A stretch of 64,000 nt of DNA from Foliamicus sp963666765. GTDB taxonomy: Bacteria; Pseudomonadota; Gammaproteobacteria; Steroidobacterales; Foliamicaceae. Shown piece after piece: positions 26,635 through 33,173 of the stretch. The DNA lies in the NCBI GenBank assembly GCA_963666765.1, contig OY762933.1, positions 1,116,001 through 1,180,000 of the forward strand. The letters are read 5' to 3'. A model generated the notes under the pieces. The model ran no database searches. It was not told the DNA's origin and saw only the letters and a list, made by a program, of their open reading frames with translations. Every line of letters begins with the position of its first letter. The first letter of the stretch is position 1. Made by a program: the position numbers and the translations under genes.

Positions 26635-26744
26635 CCCGCGGTGTTGCATTGTGCGCACAGCCATGCAGCGCAGGGGCCTGGTTGGTCAACTGAACCTCTG
26701 CGAGGAGCGGCCGTGCAAGCAGCGCATATCGCGGGAGGGTCGGC

Positions 26745-27275
26745 ATGCCGTATCTGATCGGGCTGCTCGGAGCCATAGCAACGGTCCTGGTGCTGCTCAA
26801 GAGGCTCGCCGACGCCGGCATCGACCTCGGCGGCCTGAATCCGTTCGCGCGGCGGCGCAAACGCGATTGGCAAAGCCAGTTCGAGGCCAATCCGCTGTTC
26901 GGGCTCGAAGACCCTATGGATGCCGCGGCGGCGCTCGCGGTCGGAGTTGCCAAGGCAAGCGGCGACATGAGTCTGGAGCAGAAACGCGCCTTGCTCGCCG
27001 CGTTCCAAAGCACCTTCGGCCTGGAGTTGGTGGCGGCGGAAAAGCTGCTCGCGTCGAGCGCCTATCTCGTCGGCGACGGGCAGATCTTCATGGACCAGGT
27101 CGAGGGTGTCGTGGCGAATAGCAGGGAACGCTTCACGGACAATCAGATTGCCTCGACGCTGGCGCTGATAGAGGAGATTGCGGCGGTCGAGGGCGCCACG
27201 GAACGACAGCGCGAACTGATCGGCCGCATTGGGGAGATCTTGCGCAACAAGAGCGAATCCACGACCTGGCGGTGA
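26745..27275 (+). CDS. TerB-like protein with N-terminal membrane helix
   Basis: This is a 176-residue protein. Residues 1-20 are hydrophobic (LIGLLGAIATVLVLL), then a basic RRRKR segment, then a helical TerB-like domain from ~55 to 170 (DAAAALAVGVAKASGDMSLEQKRALLAAFQ; LIEEIAAVEGATERQRELI). TerB domains bind metal and are linked to stress and membrane-associated complexes. It has a strong ribosome site (GGGAGG) and follows the VWA gene on the same strand; Ter-type systems also combine VWA and TerB proteins. The function is unproven. Confidence 0.6.
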   Translation: MPYLIGLLGAIATVLVLLKRLADAGIDLGGLNPFARRRKRDWQSQFEANPLFGLEDPMDAAAALAVGVAKASGDMSLEQKRALLAAFQSTFGLELVAAEKLLASSAYLVGDGQIFMDQVEGVVANSRERFTDNQIASTLALIEEIAAVEGATERQRELIGRIGEILRNKSESTTWR

Positions 27276-27325
27276 GCGCGTCGCTTGTTCGAGAAGCGAG
27301 ACCGCGCTGCCTCACTGAGCCTGCG

Positions 27326-28174
27326 TCAGGCCGGCGGCTTGTCGTCGTCGATGGAGACCCGGTGCATGAGGCGGCGCCGGTCTCCGAAGTCGAATACGCC
27401 CTTATGGATGGTGCAACGGTTGTCCCAGAAGGCAACCGAGTTCTTCTCCCAGGAAAACCGGCACTGGAACTCGGGCTGGGTGCTGTGGCGGAACAGGAAA
27501 TCCAGCAGCATGCGGCTTTCTTCCGGCTTCATGTCCTTGATGCGCGAGGTCATCAGTTCGCTCACGAACAGTGACTTGCGCCCGGTTTCCGGATGCGTGC
27601 GCACCACCGGGTGCTCGGAAGGCGGCAGCATCTTGCGCATCTGAGCGAAAGCCTCGGGGCCCAGACGCTCAATCAGGGCCTCGAGGTTGCGGTAGGCGTT
27701 GTCGTTGACCGCGGTCAGGCCCGAAAGGAAGGACTGCATGCTGTCGGAAAGGTCCTCATAGGCGGCATACATATTGGCCCAGACCGTGTCCCCGGCGCCT
27801 TCGGGCACATCCAGGGCATACAGAACGGAGCCGCGGGACGGAATCGGCAGAAACGCCGCGTCGCAATGCCAGGTGATGTCGGTCACGTCACGGCTGTACA
27901 GCCCCGGGTATTCCTGCACGAATACGCCGGTAGTGCCCTTGAGCGTGGGCATGAAGCCGGCCTTGGTGAGTTCCCCGAAATTCGCGGCAAAGGCCTCGTG
28001 CTGTTCGGGGGTCATCTCCTGGTCGCGGAAGAACAGCAACTGGTATTCCAGCCAGGCCGAATGCAGCTCCTCAAGCGCCGCGTCGCCCAAAGGTTGCGAG
28101 ATATCGACGCCGGTGACGGTTGCGCCGAAGGTGCCGGTTACGGGCCGAATCGTGATTTGAGAGTAAGTACTCAT
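27326..28174 (-). CDS. TauD/TfdA-family Fe(II)/2-oxoglutarate dioxygenase
   Basis: This is a 282-residue dioxygenase. The facial triad is WHCDAAF (His103, Asp105) and NRCTIHKG (His257), with a 2-oxoglutarate-binding arginine near residue 272 (LMHRVSI). The N-terminal FGATVTGVDISQPL and HFRDQEMT-like LLFFRDQEMTPEQH are typical. The family includes taurine, 2,4-D and alkylsulfate dioxygenases; the substrate here cannot be read. It is upstream of, and on the same strand as, nothing obvious; the amidohydrolase gene lies behind it across a repeat. Confidence 0.9.
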   Translation of the reverse strand: MSTYSQITIRPVTGTFGATVTGVDISQPLGDAALEELHSAWLEYQLLFFRDQEMTPEQHEAFAANFGELTKAGFMPTLKGTTGVFVQEYPGLYSRDVTDITWHCDAAFLPIPSRGSVLYALDVPEGAGDTVWANMYAAYEDLSDSMQSFLSGLTAVNDNAYRNLEALIERLGPEAFAQMRKMLPPSEHPVVRTHPETGRKSLFVSELMTSRIKDMKPEESRMLLDFLFRHSTQPEFQCRFSWEKNSVAFWDNRCTIHKGVFDFGDRRRLMHRVSIDDDKPPA

Positions 28175-28207
28175 TGCGATTTCCTGATGCAGCGGCCTAT
28201 CCTCCCC

Positions 28208-28258
28208 GGGAGCGAAGGCGTCTCGCCTTCGCGGAGGGCGGGACGCCCTCTCCCAGGG
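28208..28258. repeat. Dispersed palindromic repeat, copy 2
   Basis: This copy contains GCGAAGGCG-TCT-CGCCTTCGC (28213-28233) directly followed by GAGGGCG-GGA-CGCCCTC (28235-28251) and CTCCCAGG. It is the same two-palindrome unit as at 8.1 kb. It lies between the dioxygenase start and the amidohydrolase stop. Confidence 0.85.
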
Positions 28259-29719
28259 TCATATCGGCGCCTCCCAGGGCACTTCGGGATCTTCCGACAG
28301 CGGCCCCTCATGCACCCAGCCGTATTGCGTGTTGCTGGGCGCAGGCCCGTCTTGAAGGTAGGCGGCGCGCATCCGGCTGAGCCGGTCATCCGGAATCGTC
28401 TCGAGGGCGGCCGGCACGTCGATACCGTACAAATGCGCCGAGTTCAGGCCCAGGATCAGCTCCTTGTCCCGCCGCGTGAGCGCCGGATAGCCGTGCTTTT
28501 CCTGCAATGCTTCGGGGATCTCAAAGCGGCGGAAGGCCTCGATCTGCCATTGCGGCGAACCCCACCAGATCGAATCGGTGCCCCAGATCACGTGATCGCT
28601 GCCGAAGGCCTTGAGGATCTGGCCCATCAGGTGGCTGCAGATTTCCGGGTGGGTAATCGCCGTATGCCCGAAAACGCTACCGAGTTCCATGTAGACGTTC
28701 GTCATTTCGGGCGTTTCCAGACGGTCCCTGACGATATCGGAGGTCCATACCAGGTAGCCGTTCTCGTCGATGCCGGTGGCGCCCGCGGCCAGTTCGTTGA
28801 CCAGGTTCCTGAATCCGGAGTGATAGACGATGAAGTTCAGGTCCGGCCAGTCCAGCGCGGCCTTTTTGATGTCCCAGGGGCGGCAGTACTCCGGGTCGGT
28901 GCCGGTGATCGGCAGGCCCTTGTGCACCGAAATGTTCGTGATTCCCAGCTTCAGCGCCAGCTCGTAGAAGGGATAGGCGATCTTCTCGTCGTCCATGCGC
29001 CACGGATTGATCGGCACGCCCGTATAGCACTTCCAGCCGTCCACCTTCAGTTCCACCGCCTGGCGTTCGATTTCCTCCAGGCTGCCGGGCATGTTGGGCG
29101 CCGCCAGGCCGTGGCTCAGCATGCGCCGCGAGCCCGCGAGTTCGTTGATGGTGCGCCGGGTCTCCACCATCATGTCGACCGGCAGGATGTTGTATCTGTC
29201 CTCGCCTATGGGCGCGCCGCTGATGATGCCCATGGTGGTTTCGCTGTCCAGGAAGACTTCCTTGGTGAAATTCTCCAGCTGCAGGTCCTCGCGTGCGGGT
29301 TTCACGCCCACCAGGTCCGGATTCAGGTTGAACATGCCGGCCAGGCGGCGGAACCCCAGCGGGCCCACGATTCCCTCCTTTACATGGTGGAGCTGGGCGT
29401 CGAAAACGAAAGCGGGCCAGGCCTCGGGTTCAGCGCCGGCCTCCGCGGCCTCCGCCCAGTCGACCAGGAAATACCGCCCGAACACCTCGTTCATGGCCAG
29501 GAATGCCGCGGCCATGCCGGCGGCGCTGCTCAAGTATTGCCTGCGGCTCATCTTCCGCCCGGCGGCCAGGCGGTCCGCCAGTTCGTAGATTCGCCGTTCC
29601 ACGCGCCGCTGGTCTGCCGACTGCGGCATCGGGATGTACTCCTCGTTGGACACCACCTGGGTCGGGATGGGCGTGCAACGGCCCTCCTGGCGGTCCTTCT
29701 CGCTCTTGCGCATCCACAT
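28259..29719 (-). CDS. Tat-exported amidohydrolase-family protein
   Basis: This is a 486-residue protein. A long polar N-region is followed near residue 58 by SRRQYLSSAAGMAAAFLAM, a twin-arginine-type signal or anchor. The remainder is an amidohydrolase-2 type TIM barrel: FDAQLHHV near residue 105 (the usual D-x-H-x-H motif has Gln in the first metal position), ISVHKGLP, FIVYHSGF, and IWGTDSIWWGSP with the catalytic Asp. The enzyme could be a decarboxylase or hydrolase, and the changed metal ligand makes the reaction uncertain. The start (29719) has GGGGGA seven bases upstream. Its stop abuts a dispersed repeat. Confidence 0.82.
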   Translation of the reverse strand: MWMRKSEKDRQEGRCTPIPTQVVSNEEYIPMPQSADQRRVERRIYELADRLAAGRKMSRRQYLSSAAGMAAAFLAMNEVFGRYFLVDWAEAAEAGAEPEAWPAFVFDAQLHHVKEGIVGPLGFRRLAGMFNLNPDLVGVKPAREDLQLENFTKEVFLDSETTMGIISGAPIGEDRYNILPVDMMVETRRTINELAGSRRMLSHGLAAPNMPGSLEEIERQAVELKVDGWKCYTGVPINPWRMDDEKIAYPFYELALKLGITNISVHKGLPITGTDPEYCRPWDIKKAALDWPDLNFIVYHSGFRNLVNELAAGATGIDENGYLVWTSDIVRDRLETPEMTNVYMELGSVFGHTAITHPEICSHLMGQILKAFGSDHVIWGTDSIWWGSPQWQIEAFRRFEIPEALQEKHGYPALTRRDKELILGLNSAHLYGIDVPAALETIPDDRLSRMRAAYLQDGPAPSNTQYGWVHEGPLSEDPEVPWEAPI

Positions 29720-29825
29720 GAATCAGTCCCCCAATTCGCGACTGGCCTAGTCTAGCGTGAACCATCGGAATCGGCCCTGCGAACAGTACACTACCCGCAG
29801 CTCCTCACAGGTTCCCTCCCCCCGC

Positions 29826-31175
29826 ATGCAAGCACCCGATTTCCTGGTCCTCCCCCGCTGGATTATCCCGGTCGAACCTGCCGGCAAGACGCTTGAAGAC
29901 CATGCGCTGGCCGTGCGGGACGAGCGTATTTGCGCGCTCCTGCCGCGCGCCGAGGCCGTGCGGCGCTGGCCGCAGGCCCGGCGGGTGGAGCGTCCTGAGC
30001 ACATCGTTGTCCCGGGGCTGGTGAACGCGCACACCCATGCGGGCATGACGCTGCTGCGCGGCTTTGCCGACGACCTCAGCCTGCAGACCTGGCTTGAGAA
30101 TCACATCTGGCCCGCGGAAACCCGCCATCTCAGCGAGGATTACGTGCGCGCGGGAACGGAGTTGGCGCTGGTCGAGATGGTGCGTTCCGGCACTACCTGC
30201 TTTGCCGACATGTATTTCTTCCCCGACATCGGCGTCGAAGTCGCCCGGAGTCGGGGCGTGCGCATGGCCGTGGGCTTGCCGATGATCGACTTCCCCACGC
30301 ACTGGGCCGAGGACCGGCAAGCCTCGCTCCGCAAGAACGCGAAGCTGTACGGGCAATACCGGGGCGAGCCGGGCGTCTCGTTCGCGATGGCGCCGCATGC
30401 GCCCTACTCGGTTGACGATTCCGGGCTCGAGCTGTGCGCGAAACTGGCGCAGGAACGCGACATCCCCATTCACACTCATGTTCACGAGACGGCCGGCGAA
30501 ACAGCCGAGTCGCTGCAAGTGCACAAGCGCCGGCCGCTGGCCCGCATGGATGAACTCGGCCTGGTCAACGAGCGCCTGATGGCGGTGCATGCCACGCAGC
30601 TCGAGGACGCGGAGATCGACATGCTGGCCGAACGGGGCTGCTCGGTGGTGCACTGTCCGCAATCCAACCTGAAGCTGGCGAGCGGCTTCGCCCCCGTGGA
30701 TGCGCTGCTGACCGCCGGCGTCAACGTTGCCCTGGGCACGGACAGCACGGCCAGCAACAACGATCTCGACCTGCTTGAGGAGATGAAGACCGCAGCATTG
30801 CTCGCCAAGGCGGTTTCGGGCGATGCCGAGGCCGTATCCGCGGCCGCGGCGCTCGAAATGGCCACGCTGGCCGGCGCAAGAGCGCTCGGCATTGACGGCG
30901 AGACCGGGTCGCTGGTGCCCGGCAAGTCCGCTGACTTCGTGGCGCTGGACCTGTCCGCGGCCAACACCCAGCCGGTCTATGATCCGGCCTCGCTGGTGGC
31001 CTACTCCTGCAAGTCGTCGCAGGTGAGCGACGTTTGGGTGCGCGGCAGGGCGTTGATGGAGGCCGGCAGGCTGGCCTGGGACGACGAGGACCGCATTCTC
31101 GCGCAGGCGCGCGAGTGGGGCGCGAAAATCGGGAACCCGGGCGCCGGACCCATGCCGGCCGCGCAAGCGCGATGA
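29826..31175 (+). CDS. mtaD: 5-methylthioadenosine/S-adenosylhomocysteine deaminase family amidohydrolase
   Basis: This is a 449-residue amidohydrolase. The metal-binding set is complete: NAHTHAGM (His69, His71), HTHVHETAGE, VHATQLEDAE and GTDSTASNNDLDL; GETGSLVPGKSADFVALDL closes the barrel. It deaminates methylthioadenosine, adenosylhomocysteine or a related nucleoside. The ATG at 29826 is the family start. It overlaps ubiG by 4 nt; the order mtaD-ubiG-mupP is the same as around PA3170-PA3172 in Pseudomonas, which supports all three calls. Confidence 0.9.
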   Translation: MQAPDFLVLPRWIIPVEPAGKTLEDHALAVRDERICALLPRAEAVRRWPQARRVERPEHIVVPGLVNAHTHAGMTLLRGFADDLSLQTWLENHIWPAETRHLSEDYVRAGTELALVEMVRSGTTCFADMYFFPDIGVEVARSRGVRMAVGLPMIDFPTHWAEDRQASLRKNAKLYGQYRGEPGVSFAMAPHAPYSVDDSGLELCAKLAQERDIPIHTHVHETAGETAESLQVHKRRPLARMDELGLVNERLMAVHATQLEDAEIDMLAERGCSVVHCPQSNLKLASGFAPVDALLTAGVNVALGTDSTASNNDLDLLEEMKTAALLAKAVSGDAEAVSAAAALEMATLAGARALGIDGETGSLVPGKSADFVALDLSAANTQPVYDPASLVAYSCKSSQVSDVWVRGRALMEAGRLAWDDEDRILAQAREWGAKIGNPGAGPMPAAQAR

Positions 31176-31891
31176 ACGAAGAAACGGCTCAACGCAACGC
31201 CGACTCCTCCGAGCTGGAGCGCTTTGCCGCGATGGCCGCGCAGTGGTGGGACCCGCAGGGCCCGAATCGCCCCCTGCACGCCATGAACCCCGTACGGATG
31301 AAGTACATCGCGGATAACGCGAACGGACTCGTCGGCAAGAGCTGCCTGGACGTGGGCTGCGGAGGCGGATTGCTCAGTGAGTCCCTCGCGGCCGAGGGAG
31401 CCGGTTCCGTACTCGGGCTCGATGCTTCCGAAGAAATGCTGGAGGTTGCCCGTCTGCATGCCGAGGCCGGCAACGTGAAGAACCTGGAATACCGCCGCGC
31501 CACAGCGGAAGAAACCGACGGCGAGTTCGACGTCGTCTGCTGTCTTGAAGTGCTTGAACACGTGCCCCGCCCCGGCGAACTGATGGCCGCTTGCGGCCGC
31601 CTGACGCGCCCCGGCGGCCACGTATTCGTCTCCACTCTGAACCGCACTCCCGCGGCGTTCGCAATGGGCATAGTCGGCGCGGAGTTCGTGCTGGGCCTGT
31701 TGCCGCGCGGCACGCATCGCTACGAGAAGTTCATCCGCCCCTCCGAACTGGAGGCCTGGGCGCGCGCCGCGGGCCTGAGCGCCCGGGACTTCAGCGGGCT
31801 TCAATACAATCCCCTGCACGGCAGTTTCCGCTTGAGCAGCAACATCGACGTGAACTACATCGCCCACTTCACGAAAGCGGCCGCAGCATGA
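31172..31891 (+). CDS. ubiG: Ubiquinone biosynthesis O-methyltransferase
   Basis: This is a 239-residue class I SAM methyltransferase. Key segments are FAAMAAQWWDPQGPNRPLHAMNPVR, the SAM loop CLDVGCGGGLLSE, LGLDASEEML, CLEVLEHVPRP and the late YNPLHGSFRLSSNIDVNYI, all typical of UbiG. It performs both O-methylations in ubiquinone synthesis. The start at 31172 overlaps the mtaD stop (ATGA) and the stop overlaps the next gene in the same way. Confidence 0.96.
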   Translation: MNEETAQRNADSSELERFAAMAAQWWDPQGPNRPLHAMNPVRMKYIADNANGLVGKSCLDVGCGGGLLSESLAAEGAGSVLGLDASEEMLEVARLHAEAGNVKNLEYRRATAEETDGEFDVVCCLEVLEHVPRPGELMAACGRLTRPGGHVFVSTLNRTPAAFAMGIVGAEFVLGLLPRGTHRYEKFIRPSELEAWARAAGLSARDFSGLQYNPLHGSFRLSSNIDVNYIAHFTKAAAA

Positions 31892-32607
31892 GCGCGGCGA
31901 ATTCCCGGGTGCGCGCGGTGCTGTTCGACCTGGACGGGACCCTCGTCGATACCGCCCCCGACCTGGTGGGCTGCGTGCAGGACGTCATGCGGGCGCGAGG
32001 GGCCCGGCCGCTGCCGTTCAAGACCCTGCGCCACTACGTTTCCAGGGGCATGCGGGGGCTGCTGACGGCAGCCTACGGCGCCGATTTCATCGACAGCGAG
32101 CAATACCCGGGCGTGCTGGAGCATTGCCTGAAACTGTATTCAGGCCGATTGGCGGAACAGTCACGCCTGTTCCCGGGCATGCGGCGCGTGCTGGACCGTC
32201 TCGCTGTTCAGCGGATTCCCTGGGGCGTGGTCACGAACAAGCCGGAATACCTGACCCGGCCCCTGCTTGAGGCGCTGGACCTTGCCCGCGAATGCGCAGT
32301 GACCGTGGGGGGCGGCGCCACGACCCACACCAAGCCGCATCCCGAACCCATGATCTTTGCAGCCGACCGGCTTGCCGTGAAGCCGCGGGCCTGCGTAATG
32401 CTGGGCGACGATCCCCGCGACATTCAGGCCGCCCGCAGTGCAGGAATGTCCGCACTGGCCGCCGCGTGGGGGTATTTTGCCCCGGAGGAAGACTTGAGCA
32501 CCTGGGGTGCAGCCGCGGTGTTGCAGTCGCCCGCCGACCTGTTGGGCTGGATCAATGAACATGGCGCCGCAGCCGACGCGGGGGCGGCGCCATCGCGCGC
32601 GGCATGA
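31888..32607 (+). CDS. mupP: HAD phosphatase, MupP/phosphoglycolate phosphatase type
   Basis: This is a 239-residue HAD-superfamily phosphatase with DxDGT nucleophile motif (LFDLDGTLVDTAPDL), VVTNKPEYLT, TKPHPEPM and GDDPRDIQAARSAGM. By sequence alone it could be Gph, but the position right after mtaD-ubiG matches MupP, the N-acetylmuramate 6-phosphate phosphatase of peptidoglycan recycling in Pseudomonas. The name mupP is therefore chosen on context and is less certain than the family. An Ala/Gly-rich tail follows residue 220. Confidence 0.7.
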   Translation: MSAANSRVRAVLFDLDGTLVDTAPDLVGCVQDVMRARGARPLPFKTLRHYVSRGMRGLLTAAYGADFIDSEQYPGVLEHCLKLYSGRLAEQSRLFPGMRRVLDRLAVQRIPWGVVTNKPEYLTRPLLEALDLARECAVTVGGGATTHTKPHPEPMIFAADRLAVKPRACVMLGDDPRDIQAARSAGMSALAAAWGYFAPEEDLSTWGAAAVLQSPADLLGWINEHGAAADAGAAPSRAA

Positions 32608-32620
32608 GCGAGGCGGTTCT

Positions 32621-32680
32621 CCTGGGAGTGAGGGGGTTGCCCTAACAGCGTCCCGCCCTCCGTGAAGTCGGGGCGCCTAC
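32621..32680. repeat. Dispersed palindromic repeat, degenerate copy 3
   Basis: CCTGGGAGTGAGGG...GCGTCCCGCCCTCCGTGAAGTC is a diverged copy of the unit found at 8.1 and 28.2 kb. Its first palindrome is eroded. It lies between mupP and the hicB stop, at the left edge of the accessory operon. Confidence 0.5.
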
Positions 32681-32737
32681 GTTATGAGGTGAACCGTCAA
32701 GGACGTCGCACTAATGCCGCTCCCGGCCGCAGCATAC

Positions 32738-32962
32738 CTACGCTGTCGCTGCTACAGGGATGTCCAGTTCGACTACGGTGGCTTGCGATTGAGGCACGGC
32801 TTCACCCTCCTCAAGAAGTCCCTTGATATGGAAGGGAATGCCCTCGCGCATGAGCTGGATGACTTCTTCGCGCGTGTCGGCCGTGGCCGCGCACCCGGGC
32901 AGGTCAGGTGCGTAAGCAGCATAGTTGTTGGGAGTCCTTTCAATGACAATGGCGTATTTCAC
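32738..32962 (-). CDS. hicB: HicB-type antitoxin (short, no visible DNA-binding domain)
   Basis: This is a 74-residue protein with the HicB/UPF0150 fold pattern: KYAIVIERTPNNYAAYAPDLPGCAATADTREEV and AI-like helix LMREGIPFHIKGLLEEGE, ending VVELDIPVAAT. It should bind and neutralise HicA. The usual C-terminal ribbon-helix-helix or HTH domain is absent, so it may not autoregulate by direct DNA binding. The GTG at 32962 overlaps the hicA stop (GTGA) and has AAGGAG 11 nt upstream; an ATG at 33010 is possible but lies well inside hicA. Confidence 0.85.
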   Translation of the reverse strand: MKYAIVIERTPNNYAAYAPDLPGCAATADTREEVIQLMREGIPFHIKGLLEEGEAVPQSQATVVELDIPVAATA

Positions 32963-33162
32963 CGTCCAGTTTGCTCCTTGAGTCCAGCCTGTTTCATTAT
33001 ATTGTTCCATGTTCCGTGCGGAAGGTCATGGCTGGGCCTCCCGGCTACGGTGACAACTCCGCCCTTGCTGGCATGCCGGTATTGGCGATGGCTGCCGCGA
33101 GTGCGAACCTTCCGCCATCCGTCCCTTTCGATCAGGCGAATGGCATCTTTGACCTTAGGCAT
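32959..33162 (-). CDS. hicA: HicA-type mRNA interferase toxin
   Basis: This is a 67-residue double-stranded-RNA-binding-fold toxin. MPKVKDAIRLIERDGWRKVRTRGSHRQYRH carries the catalytic histidine in GSH (His26 region). VTVAGRPSHDLPHGTWNNIMKQAGL completes the family signature. It would cleave mRNA when free of HicB. The ATG at 33162 is 11 nt after the stop of the large ATPase gene on the same strand, so hicAB is the tail of that operon rather than a stand-alone unit. Confidence 0.9.
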   Translation of the reverse strand: MPKVKDAIRLIERDGWRKVRTRGSHRQYRHASKGGVVTVAGRPSHDLPHGTWNNIMKQAGLKEQTGR

Positions 33163-33173
33163 TCCTGGGACGC

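Noticed and set aside
27593..29755. A 720-codon plus-strand open frame
   Set aside because: It lies opposite the dioxygenase and amidohydrolase genes, both with intact catalytic motifs, and has no recognisable domain.
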